Below, piece by piece: positions 24,558 through 32,411 of a stretch of 64,000 bases of DNA (the stretch's first letter is position 1; each line of letters starts with the position of its first letter). The translations under genes were made by a program, and so were the position numbers. Source of the DNA: Agromyces cerinus (GTDB lineage: Bacteria; Actinomycetota; Actinomycetes; Actinomycetales; Microbacteriaceae); assembly GCF_016907835.1 (NCBI RefSeq), contig NZ_JAFBCT010000001.1:434001-498000 (forward strand), read 5' to 3'. The notes beneath the pieces are model-generated. The model was not told where the DNA came from. It did not search any database and saw only the letters and a program-made list of their open reading frames with translations.

Positions 24558-24930
24558 GACGGCTCCAGACGGGTGTTCGGCGGCCGGCGCAGGAGATCAG
24601 CGCCGACATGACTTCTCATGATTGCAGATGACTGCAATCGATGTCCAACGATCAGACAAACGATCGTTTCGAACGTTTCGACGTGGTCTCCGAATTTGTG
24701 AGGGATCTGAACAAAATCTCATAACGAATCAGTTGCACGTCTTGACGGCTGATCTGCATCCGTCATAGATTTCGTGCGTCGAATGAACGAACATGATCGT
24801 TTGCTCGTCGAAACGTTCAGGAAACAGCACTCTGGCACCGTCGTCATGTGCGAGTCCCCGAACACACGCACCGTCGCGCGAGGCTCCATCCGGGCGCTGG
24901 TGCACCATCCACCACAGTGAGGAAGCATCC
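24558..24930. promoter_or_regulatory. Divergent control region between the amino-sugar operon and its ABC transporter
   Basis: No gene. It is visibly A+T-richer than the surroundings. Elements: a perfect inverted repeat GATTGCAG-ATGA-CTGCAATC (24620-24639) near the minus-strand promoter; a 12-bp palindrome AAACGATCGTTT (24658-24669) followed by GAACGTTTCGACG (24671-24683); and the exact inverted copy CGTCGAAACGTTC at 24806-24818, again preceded by GATCGTTT (24795-24802). A + strand promoter TTGACG (24742-24747)-N18-TAGATT (24766-24771) feeds the binding-protein gene. The two distant operator copies suggest DNA looping by the DeoR-type regulator. Confidence 0.7.
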
Positions 24931-26175
24931 ATGAAGAAGTCTCTGCGCCTCGGCACGGCCGTCGCGCTCGCCGCCACGGCGTCGCTCACGCTCGCATCCT
25001 GCGGCTTCGGCGGCGGTTCAGGTGAGGAAGCCGGTGGCAAGACCACGCTCGACCTGCTCGTGCCGAGCTACTCCGACAACACCCAGGGCCTGTGGGAAGA
25101 CGTCATCGAGGGCTTCGAAGCCGAGAACACCGACATCGACGTCAAGCTCGAAGTGCAGTCGTGGGACAACCTCGAGACCGTCATCGCCACCAAGATCCAG
25201 GGCGGTGAGGCCCCCGACATCTACAACGGCGGCCCCTTCGCCGGCTTCGCAGCCGATGAACTGCTCTACCCGGCCGAAGACGTCGTCTCGCCCGAGACGT
25301 TCAGCGACTTCCAGGAGTCGTTCATCGCGAACGCCGAGGTCGACGGCACGGCGTACGCGCTGCCGCTGATCGCGTCGGCTCGCGCGCTGTTCGTCAACAA
25401 CGCACTGCTCGAGCAGGCCGGCGTCGCGGCACCGCCCACCAACTGGGACGAGCTGCTCGACGCGGCGACGAAGGTCTCCGGTCTCGGCGGCGGCATCGCC
25501 GGCTACGGCATGCCCCTCGGTTCCGAAGAGGCGCAGGCCGAAGCGGCCGTGTGGCTCTGGGGCGGCGGCGGCACGTTCGGCGACGCGACCGAGATCACGG
25601 TCGACGACCCGGCGAACCTGCCCGGCGCCGACCAGATCAAGAAGATGATCGACGCGGGCGCCACCCAGGCCGACCCGGGCTCGACCGACCGTTCACCGCT
25701 CATGGACATCTTCATCCAGGGCAAGATCGGCATGCAGGTCGGCCTCCCGCCGACCGTCGGCCAGATCGAGGAGAACAACCCCGAGCTCGACTACTCGATC
25801 GTCCCGATCCCCACGCAGGACGGCAGCCCCATGACGGTCGGCGTCATGGACCAGCTCATGGCCTTCCAGAACGACGGCGACAAGCAGGAGGCGATCACCA
25901 AGTTCCTCGACTACTACTACACGGCGGACGTCTACGTGCCGTGGGTGCAGACCGAGGGCTTCCTGCCCGTCACCAAGTCGGGCGCCACCGAGCTCTCCTC
26001 CGAGGAGTCGCTCGCGCCGTTCCTCGAGGTGCTGCCCGACGCGCAGTTCTACCCGAGCACCAACCCCAAGTGGTCGGCGACGGATGCCGCGTTCAAGGCG
26101 CTGTTCGGACAGCTCCAGACGAAGCCCGCACAGGACGTGCTGACCGAGATCCAGGCGCAGGCCGACGCGGGCTGA
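24931..26175 (+). CDS. Extracellular sugar-binding lipoprotein of ABC importer (second amino-sugar locus)
   Basis: A 414-residue solute-binding protein with signal peptide and lipobox LASC (Cys24). The mature domain begins TTLDLLVPSYSDNTQGLWEDVI and carries the family-1 marks GEAPDIYNGGPFAGFA and FIQGKIGMQVGLPPTVG. It captures sugar outside the cell for the two permeases downstream. It diverges from the SIS/ROK/PfkB/aldolase operon, so the ligand is probably GalNAc or a GalNAc oligosaccharide. ATG 24931 follows GAGGAAG; its promoter is in the preceding region. Confidence 0.85.
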   Translation: MKKSLRLGTAVALAATASLTLASCGFGGGSGEEAGGKTTLDLLVPSYSDNTQGLWEDVIEGFEAENTDIDVKLEVQSWDNLETVIATKIQGGEAPDIYNGGPFAGFAADELLYPAEDVVSPETFSDFQESFIANAEVDGTAYALPLIASARALFVNNALLEQAGVAAPPTNWDELLDAATKVSGLGGGIAGYGMPLGSEEAQAEAAVWLWGGGGTFGDATEITVDDPANLPGADQIKKMIDAGATQADPGSTDRSPLMDIFIQGKIGMQVGLPPTVGQIEENNPELDYSIVPIPTQDGSPMTVGVMDQLMAFQNDGDKQEAITKFLDYYYTADVYVPWVQTEGFLPVTKSGATELSSEESLAPFLEVLPDAQFYPSTNPKWSATDAAFKALFGQLQTKPAQDVLTEIQAQADAG

Positions 26176-26222
26176 TCCCGCCCGCACGACCAGCAGTCCG
26201 TTCGCAACACCCGGAGGGATCG

Positions 26223-26240
26223 GTGACCACCGAACCATGA
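26223..26240 (+). CDS. Five-codon leader frame before the permease gene
   Basis: GTG-ACC-ACC-GAA-CCA-TGA starts five bases after a strong GGAGG (26213-26217), while the permease ATG (26237) overlaps its stop as ATGA and lacks its own well-spaced ribosome-binding site. Translation of the permease is therefore probably by termination-reinitiation. Too short to be recognised as a gene; proposed from layout only. Confidence 0.4.
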   Translation: MTTEP

Positions 26241-27223
26241 GCACCACATCCGATGCGTCACCGATCCAGGCGGGGGCGGCCGATGGCCGCCCCCGCCCCG
26301 GGCGCGGAACCCCCGCCAAGGGCGAAGCCGCCGCCCCCCGCCCGCGGGGCCGCGACCTGCTCCACGCGCTGCCGTGGATCGGTCCCGCCCTCATCCTCAT
26401 CTTCGGCGTCGTGCTGTTCCCGGCCGTCGTCATGTTCTACAACTCGACCCGCGACATCTCCCAGAGCGGTGTCGACAAGGGCTCGGTCGGCCTCGACAAC
26501 TACATCGAGGTCTTCAACTTCCCCTACTTCTGGCCGATCTTCGGCCGCACGATCGTCTGGGTCGTCGTGGTCGTCGCTGCGACGGTCATCATCTCGCTCG
26601 GCCTCGCGCAGATCCTCAACAAAGCCTTCCCCGGACGGCGCATCGTGCGCCTCGCGGTGATCATCCCGTGGGCGGCGTCGGTCGTCATGACGACGATGGT
26701 CGTCTACTACGGCCTCGAACCGTACTTCGGCATCATCAACAAGTTCCTCGTCGACATCGGCCTCGTCGACACCCCTGAGGGCTACGGCTGGACCCGGAAC
26801 CCGGCGACCGCCTTCGCCTGGTCGATCGTCGTCGCGATCTTCGTGTCGCTGCCATTCACGACGTACACGATCCTCGCCGGACTCCAGACGGTGCCGGGCG
26901 AAGTGCTCGAGGCCGCCAAGATGGACGGCGCCGGGCCCATCCGCACCTACTGGGGGGTCGTGCTGCCGCAGCTGCGCAGCGCCCTCGCCGTCGCGGTGCT
27001 CATCAACATCATCAACGTCTTCAACTCGCTGCCGATCCTGAAGGTGATGACCGGGTCGATACCCGGCTACGACGCCGACACGATCATGACGATGATCTTC
27101 AAGTACATCCAGAACCAGCACAAGGTCGATGTCGCGAGCGCCCTCTCGGTCGTCGCGTTCGTCATCGTCATCGTGATCGTCGCCATCTACGTGCGCGTGG
27201 TCAAGCCCATGAAGGAGGTCTGA
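26237..27223 (+). CDS. ABC sugar transporter permease (MalF type)
   Basis: A 328-residue inner-membrane subunit. A polar, Pro/Arg-rich N-terminus of about 45 residues is followed by six spans (first about 49-70, LPWIGPALILIFGVVLFPAV). The EAA loop is EAAKMDGAGPIRTYWGVVLPQL. It forms the channel with the next permease for the sugar caught by the upstream binding protein. The ATG overlaps the stop of a five-codon leader frame. As in the first importer, no ATPase gene is nearby. Confidence 0.9.
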   Translation: MSTTSDASPIQAGAADGRPRPGRGTPAKGEAAAPRPRGRDLLHALPWIGPALILIFGVVLFPAVVMFYNSTRDISQSGVDKGSVGLDNYIEVFNFPYFWPIFGRTIVWVVVVVAATVIISLGLAQILNKAFPGRRIVRLAVIIPWAASVVMTTMVVYYGLEPYFGIINKFLVDIGLVDTPEGYGWTRNPATAFAWSIVVAIFVSLPFTTYTILAGLQTVPGEVLEAAKMDGAGPIRTYWGVVLPQLRSALAVAVLINIINVFNSLPILKVMTGSIPGYDADTIMTMIFKYIQNQHKVDVASALSVVAFVIVIVIVAIYVRVVKPMKEV

Positions 27224-27225
27224 TC

Positions 27226-28134
27226 GTGGCCGTCACCGCACCCGCGTTCGAGACGATCGCCCCGCCCGCGGCATCCGCTCGCAAGCGCCGCTACACCGAA
27301 GACCAGGTGCCCCTCGGCAAGGTGCTGGTGCGCATGCTCGCAGGCTTCATCGTGCTCGCGATCTTCGTCCTCCCGTACGTCATCATGTTCTTCGGCTCGG
27401 TGAAGACGAAGGCGCAGATCCGCTCGGTCGACCCCACCTACCTCCCCACGGAGTGGCACTGGGAGAACTACATCAACATGTGGTCGACGCCCGAGACGCC
27501 GCTGCCGCAGAACCTCATCTCGACGATCATCATCTCGGTCTTCGCGACGCTGATCGTGCTGCTCGTCGCGATGCCCGCGGCGTACTACACGGCCCGGTTC
27601 ACGTTCCCGTTCCGCATGGTGTTCCTCTTCCTCGTGATCGTCACGCAGATGCTGCAGCCGGCCGTGCTGACCTCGGGCCTGTTCCGCCAGTTCCTCGCAT
27701 TCGACATGATCGACACGTGGGCGGCGATGATCTTCATCAACGCCGCGTTCAACCTCTCGTTCGCCGTGTGGATCATGCACTCGTTCTTCGCGGGCATCCC
27801 GAAGGAGGTCGACGAGGCGGCGCAGATCGACGGCGCAGGTCGCCTCCGCGTGCTGTTCACGATCAGCCTGCCGCTCGTCTGGCCCGGCATCGTGACCGCG
27901 ATCGTGTTCACCTTCGTGGCGTGCTGGAACGAGTTCGCGGCCTCGCTCGTGATCCTCTCGACCGCGGGCAACCAGCCGCTCTCCGTGGCCCTCACGAAGT
28001 TCGTCGGCCAGTACGAGACCTCGTGGCAGTACGTGTTCGGCGTCTCGATCGTCGCCATCGTGCCGGTGGTCATCCTGTTCATGATCATCGAGAAGCGCCT
28101 CGTCGGCGGCCTCACCGCCGGCAGCGTCAAGTAA
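27226..28134 (+). CDS. ABC sugar transporter permease (MalG type)
   Basis: A 302-residue inner-membrane subunit with six spans; EAA loop DEAAQIDGAGRLRVLFTISLPLV. Its GTG lies two bases after the previous stop and follows AAGGAGG inside that gene. The C-terminus ends VGGLTAGSVK, typical for MalG-type subunits. Last gene of the importer operon and followed by a good terminator. Confidence 0.9.
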   Translation: MAVTAPAFETIAPPAASARKRRYTEDQVPLGKVLVRMLAGFIVLAIFVLPYVIMFFGSVKTKAQIRSVDPTYLPTEWHWENYINMWSTPETPLPQNLISTIIISVFATLIVLLVAMPAAYYTARFTFPFRMVFLFLVIVTQMLQPAVLTSGLFRQFLAFDMIDTWAAMIFINAAFNLSFAVWIMHSFFAGIPKEVDEAAQIDGAGRLRVLFTISLPLVWPGIVTAIVFTFVACWNEFAASLVILSTAGNQPLSVALTKFVGQYETSWQYVFGVSIVAIVPVVILFMIIEKRLVGGLTAGSVK

Positions 28135-28145
28135 CCACCGGAACC

Positions 28146-28192
28146 AGCGGATGTCGCGGGTGCCGCCTGCCCCGCGGCATCCGCTTCATTTT
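28146..28192 (+). terminator. Terminator after the second ABC operon
   Basis: A 15-bp stem (28146-28160 with 28171-28185, one G-T pair) and a 10-base loop, then TTCATTTTC. The stem is another copy of the GCGGATG...CATCCGC element. It also lies at the 3' side of the convergent AbiEi-like gene. Confidence 0.8.
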
Positions 28193-28210
28193 CAGGAGTT
28201 CGTCCATCGC

Positions 28211-29083
28211 TCAGGACGAACGGCTCGGCTGCCGCCTGAGTCGGGTTCGAACCCCTGAATCGCGATCGAGTCCCATCGCGATCGCATGCCGGAACTCCGA
28301 CTCGACCTCCTGCCATTCGAACAGCACCTGCCTGTAGTCGATGCGGACCACCGTGTACCCCATGAGGGTCAGCCGACGGTCTTGTGCGATGTCGCGCCGT
28401 CGTTGTTCGGCCGAGCTGTGGAACTCGTACCCGTCGACCTGATACACGAGTCGATCGCCGATGAGCCCGTCCACCGGGTGGCCGTCGATCATCACTTGCT
28501 GTCGTACACGGATGCCGAGGCGACGGAGACGCGCGACCGGGATCGTCTCGATGCCGGAGTCCGAGAGCATCGACGCGCCGGACCTGACCCGACGAGCTGC
28601 GGCGCTGCGCAGCGGGAGTCGGTCGAGGTGGTCGGATGCGACACGGCCGCTGCGAAGGGCGGACTCCCAGGTCGCGAGCGCCTGATCGAACGGTCGGCAA
28701 TCGGCGAGGTGCACGAGGGCGTTGACGACCGGCTCGACGAGTTCGTACCGGTGCGGGGCGACCGGCCCGGCGTTCCAATGAACGATCGCGGCTCCGGCAT
28801 CGAACCGTGAGGCGTTGGGCGAGACGGCAAGGTGCAGTCGTCCGTCGTCGATCGTCCAGAGCCCATGATGCTGAGCCGCAGACACGCACGCGACTCTTCC
28901 GCCCACCTGTGCAGCACGGATCAGGCGCGGCGGCGCCGTCGGACGAACGAGCCACCGTCTCACCCGCCGGACCTCTCCGGAGGCGACAGCCGTGCGGATC
29001 GCGTAGCGAGTGAATCCGTCGCGGAGGGCGTCGTCGACATGACGGATGTCGTTGCTCCCGGCGACCCATTCAGCGAGGTCCAT
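28211..29083 (-). CDS. AbiEi-like / DUF559 domain protein
   Basis: A 290-residue protein. The N-terminal third resembles AbiEi-type winged-helix antitoxin domains (FTRYAIRTAVASGEVRRVRRWLV); the C-terminal part looks like the DUF559 restriction-endonuclease-like fold (GDRLVYQVDGYEFHSSAEQRRRDIAQDRRLTLMGYTVVRIDY, about 215-255). Such proteins are common, often single, in actinobacteria and their role is not settled. No toxin partner lies beside it. The ATG at 29083 has GAGG at good spacing; one at 29101 has none. Confidence 0.6.
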   Translation of the reverse strand: MDLAEWVAGSNDIRHVDDALRDGFTRYAIRTAVASGEVRRVRRWLVRPTAPPRLIRAAQVGGRVACVSAAQHHGLWTIDDGRLHLAVSPNASRFDAGAAIVHWNAGPVAPHRYELVEPVVNALVHLADCRPFDQALATWESALRSGRVASDHLDRLPLRSAAARRVRSGASMLSDSGIETIPVARLRRLGIRVRQQVMIDGHPVDGLIGDRLVYQVDGYEFHSSAEQRRRDIAQDRRLTLMGYTVVRIDYRQVLFEWQEVESEFRHAIAMGLDRDSGVRTRLRRQPSRSS

Positions 29084-29293
29084 TCCTCGAGCCTCGCCCA
29101 TCGAGCCGCATGCGGCTCGGACTCGACGACCTATGTGGACGAGGTCCTGGTGGGGCAGGTGGTGCAGGAGAGGTCGCCGTGTTCAGGCGACCGTCAGCTG
29201 CGCAGGACGCGATCGCGGGAACCGTCCTGACTCGCGCACGATCTCCTGGCAGCCGGCGATCGACGCAACAGGGCAGGGCGGCGAGCGGGTGAG

Positions 29294-30940
29294 CTACTCG
29301 CGCCAGGGCACCCCGTCGACTTTGCGGTAGTCGATGCCGAGGGCGTCGAGGTGCGTGCCGAGCGAAGCGAGCCGCGCAGTGAAGTCGGATGCATCGCGTG
29401 CAGCGCCCTCGTCTGGCGCCGGCGACCAGGCGATCTCGGCGATCGCCGTGATGCGTGGGAACACCATGAACTCGAGCTCGTCCGCGGTGCCGAGGGTCTC
29501 GGTCCACACGGGCGCCTCGACGCCGAGGATGTCGCCCTCGGCGAGGCCGGGCACGATGGACGTCGGCTCCCAGCCGTAGGCCTCCTCGAGCGTCGTCGGA
29601 CCGTCGGCCCACACCTGCCCGAGCTTGCCGCCGTCGGGGCCGTCGGGGTCGTCGGGGTACTTCATGTCGAGGTAGGCGACATCGGCGGGGGAGAGGATGA
29701 CGCTCCCGCCCTGTTCCACGAACGAGGTCGTGAGCTCGGCCGCATCGTCGCGCGGTGCGACGAAGTCCCAGTACTGCCCGACCGTGCCGGTCGGCAGTGC
29801 GCGCGACGCGCCCATCTCGTGCCAGCCGATGACGGTCTTGCCGGTCGCGGCTCCGGCGGTGGCGATGCGCCGCACCAGGTCGAGGTAGTCCGCCTCCGAC
29901 GTCGCGAGCGACTCGTCGCCGCCGACGTGCAGCCACGGTCCGGGCGTCATCTCGGCGACCTCGCCCAGCACGTCGGCGAGGAACCGGTCGGTCGCCTCGG
30001 CGCGTTCGGGCGACGCGCACAGCGACGAGAAGCCGACCTCGATGCCTTCGTAGGGCTGCGGCGCGACCCCGTCGCAGTTCAACTCGGGGTAGGCGCTGAG
30101 GGCGGCGTTGGTGTGGCCGGGCAGGTCGATCTCGGGCACGACGGTCACGAAGCGCTCGGCGGCGTAGTCGACGATGCGTCGATAGTCGTCCTTCGTGTAG
30201 AAGCCGCCGCCGTCGCCGCCGGTCGAGGTCGATGCGCCGATTCCGGTGAGTTCGGGCCACGCGTCGATCTGCAGCCGCCAGCCCTGGTCGTCGGTGAGGT
30301 GGAGGTGCAGCACGTTGAGCTTCAGCATGGCGATGCGGTCGATGTGGTCGAGCACGTCCTCCACCGGGAGGAAGTGGCGGGCGACGTCGAGCATCGAGCC
30401 GCGGTAGGCGAATCTGGGGGCATCGGCGACGGATGCCGCGGGCACGGTCCAGCCGCCATCGGGCGCCGTCGAGGCATCCGCTCGCTCGATCTCGGCTGGC
30501 AGCAGCTGGCGCAGGGTCTGCGTGCCCCGGAACAGCCCCGCGGCGGAGGGCGCCGCGATGCGGACGCCGTCGGTGCCGCTCTCGAGCGTGTACGCCTCCT
30601 CCCCGGTTCCGGCATCGGGATCGATGACGAGTGCGATGTCGGATGCCGCGATCTCGCCGTCGACGACCGGCAGGTCGAACCCGGTGGCGATGCGCGCCTG
30701 CGCTGCGAAGGTCTCCGCCACCGCGGCGGCGTCGCCGCTCGCGACGAAGCGGGTCTCATCGCTGAGGGGGAACGGCTCGCCGTGCGTGAGCTCGAACTCG
30801 ACGGGGGCCGGGATGATGCCGGTCACGGCGTCTCCGTTCTCTGGTGTGGCGGTGCAGCCGCCGAGCGCGAGCGCGGCGGCGACCAGGCTGGCGGTGACCA
30901 GGCTGACGGTGGTGGAGGTGGTGCGGATGCGACGTCGCAT
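29294..30940 (-). CDS. Secreted beta-N-acetylhexosaminidase, glycoside hydrolase family 20
   Basis: A 548-residue lipoprotein (signal peptide, lipobox ALGGC, Cys29). A GH20b domain (about 40-175) precedes the GH20 barrel; catalytic Asp342-Glu343 lie in HVGGDES. LHLHLTDDQGWRLQIDAWPEL and the EIDLPGH loop also match. It releases terminal GlcNAc or GalNAc from chito-oligosaccharides or glycoconjugates outside the cell, supplying both importers. An inverted repeat sharing 12 of 15 bases with the ROK operator lies just upstream (30961-30975), so joint control is plausible. It stands alone. Confidence 0.92.
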   Translation of the reverse strand: MRRRIRTTSTTVSLVTASLVAAALALGGCTATPENGDAVTGIIPAPVEFELTHGEPFPLSDETRFVASGDAAAVAETFAAQARIATGFDLPVVDGEIAASDIALVIDPDAGTGEEAYTLESGTDGVRIAAPSAAGLFRGTQTLRQLLPAEIERADASTAPDGGWTVPAASVADAPRFAYRGSMLDVARHFLPVEDVLDHIDRIAMLKLNVLHLHLTDDQGWRLQIDAWPELTGIGASTSTGGDGGGFYTKDDYRRIVDYAAERFVTVVPEIDLPGHTNAALSAYPELNCDGVAPQPYEGIEVGFSSLCASPERAEATDRFLADVLGEVAEMTPGPWLHVGGDESLATSEADYLDLVRRIATAGAATGKTVIGWHEMGASRALPTGTVGQYWDFVAPRDDAAELTTSFVEQGGSVILSPADVAYLDMKYPDDPDGPDGGKLGQVWADGPTTLEEAYGWEPTSIVPGLAEGDILGVEAPVWTETLGTADELEFMVFPRITAIAEIAWSPAPDEGAARDASDFTARLASLGTHLDALGIDYRKVDGVPWRE

Positions 30941-30960
30941 GCGTCCTCGATCGTTGGGAA

Positions 30961-30975
30961 GTAAGGAGTCCTAAC
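30961..30975. promoter_or_regulatory. Inverted repeat upstream of GH20, similar to the ROK operator
   Basis: GTAAGGA-G-TCCTAAC has 7-base arms with one mismatch. Read on the minus strand it is GTTAGGACTCCTTAC, matching 12 of 15 positions of GTTAGTAAACCTTAC from the palindrome at 5317-5343. It lies 21 bases before the GH20 start codon, where a repressor would block transcription. Confidence 0.5.
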
Positions 30976-31022
30976 TCGTATCGTCGCATGAATCGCCGCC
31001 GAGCGGCAGTACGCTCGTGCGA

Positions 31023-32216
31023 ATGACGAGCGCCCTTCCCGTGCCGCACGACCGCTTGGACTTCACCGCGCTCGAAGCGCCGGTCGACCCCGCCGCGGTG
31101 CGCGCGTACCGGCAGGCGACGAAGGCGTCCGGCTCGCAGCACGCGATGACGGGGGCCCAGACGATCACCACGGTGTTCGGCGTGGTGATCGTGGTCGTCG
31201 TGTTCTTCGTGTTCGCGATCATCGGCACCGTGTTCGTCAGCCTGTTCCTCTCCTCGGTCGGGGGCGCGTTCAGCGACGTGCCGGTCGTGCTGCTCCTCTT
31301 CCCGCTGTTCGTGCTCGCGGCGCTCGTGCTCGTCGTCGTCGCGATCGTGCGGCGGGTGCGGCGGGGCAGCGACTGGCAGCGCTGGTACCGCCTCGACCGC
31401 TTCGCAGCGGCGAACGGGTTCGACTTCGCGGTGACCTCGCCGGGTCCGCCCTACCCGGGCACCGTGTTCGGCCTCGGGAGGAACCGGACGAGCTACGAAC
31501 TGCTGCGGTCGACGAGCGGCCGGTTCGTCGAACTCGGCTCGTACCGGTACACGACGGGCAGCGGCGACGACGAGCGCGTGTCGTCGTGGGGATACATCGC
31601 CGTCGCGCTCGACCGGCCGGTGCCGCACATGCTGCTCGACGCCCGGGCGAACGACCGCGTGTTCAGCAGCCTGCCCGCGGCATTCGCACGGAGCCAGGTG
31701 CTGAGCCTCGAGGGCGACTTCGACCGGCACTTCACGCTGTACGCGCCGGGCGAGTACGAGCGCGACGCCCTCTACGTCTTCACCCCCGACCTCATGGCGC
31801 TCCTGATCGACGAGGCCGCGGGGTGGGACGTCGAGCTCGTCGATCGCTGGCTCTTCCTCTATGCCCCCGATCCCATCGACTCCGCCGACGTGGGAGCGTG
31901 GCGCCGGGCGCTCCGCGCCGCCGACCTGGTCGGGGCGAAGGTGCTCTCGCGAACGCAGCGGTACACGGACGAGCGAGCGGCCGGCGGGGCGCCCGAGCTG
32001 CCGGGCGGGCCCGCGCTGCCAGGCGCGGCCGAGGCATCCGTCTCGCCCGACGCATCCGCTGCATTCCTCGGTCAGGCGGCGCCGCCACGCCCGGGCGAGC
32101 CGACGATCGCACCCGGCGGCAAGCGCCTGCGCGGCGGCATCCGGTGGGCGAGCGTCGCGGGCGTCGTCGGTGTGATCGTCTGGTGGATCTTCGTGACCCG
32201 GCTGACCGGACGCTGA
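31023..32216 (+). CDS. Membrane protein of unknown function
   Basis: A 397-residue protein with two strong N-terminal spans (about 48-75 and 84-110), a large soluble domain in the middle (about 125-310, WYRLDRFAAANGFDFAVTS...ERDALYVFTPDLMALLIDEA), a Pro/Ala/Gly-rich linker and one C-terminal span (IRWASVAGVVGVIVWWIFV). The soluble part resembles DUF3137-type domains only in general layout, so no name is given. A TACGCT -10 box ends 7 bases before the ATG at 31023 and there is no ribosome-binding site, suggesting a leaderless message. Confidence 0.65.
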   Translation: MTSALPVPHDRLDFTALEAPVDPAAVRAYRQATKASGSQHAMTGAQTITTVFGVVIVVVVFFVFAIIGTVFVSLFLSSVGGAFSDVPVVLLLFPLFVLAALVLVVVAIVRRVRRGSDWQRWYRLDRFAAANGFDFAVTSPGPPYPGTVFGLGRNRTSYELLRSTSGRFVELGSYRYTTGSGDDERVSSWGYIAVALDRPVPHMLLDARANDRVFSSLPAAFARSQVLSLEGDFDRHFTLYAPGEYERDALYVFTPDLMALLIDEAAGWDVELVDRWLFLYAPDPIDSADVGAWRRALRAADLVGAKVLSRTQRYTDERAAGGAPELPGGPALPGAAEASVSPDASAAFLGQAAPPRPGEPTIAPGGKRLRGGIRWASVAGVVGVIVWWIFVTRLTGR

Positions 32217-32264
32217 ACCCGTTCACCGACCCGTCGGCACCGAGGCGCATCCATTGCTAAGCTT

Positions 32265-32345
32265 CGAGGGTCGCGACTGGCGTTGAGATGGATACCATCG
32301 GGGAGCGACTGGCACGGACCGACCGCACGCCTGGGCCGGTACGCA
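32265..32345 (+). ncRNA. ZTP (pfl) riboswitch upstream of glyA
   Basis: The conserved pfl elements occur in order: GCGACTGGCG after P1 strand GTCGC (32270-32274), hairpin P2 GATGG-ATA-CCATC (32287-32299), GGGGAGCGAC closing P1 with GCGAC (32305-32309), and the P3-loop sequence CCGCACGCCTGGGC (32323-32336) inside ACCG/CGGT (32318-32321, 32337-32340). ZTP/ZMP accumulates when 10-formyl-THF is short and turns on glyA and folD-type genes, exactly the genes that follow. A CCTCG/CGAGG hairpin (32348-32370) may be part of the expression platform. Confidence 0.88.
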
Positions 32346-32411
32346 TACCTCGGCGCTGGCGCGCGCGAGGCAGCACCCCACGTAGGTCCGTTTGTCATGA
32401 AGGAGCCAGTC

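Noticed and set aside
28211-29083. AbiE-type toxin-antitoxin or phage defence system
   Set aside because: No AbiEii-like toxin or other defence gene is adjacent; the protein family often occurs singly.
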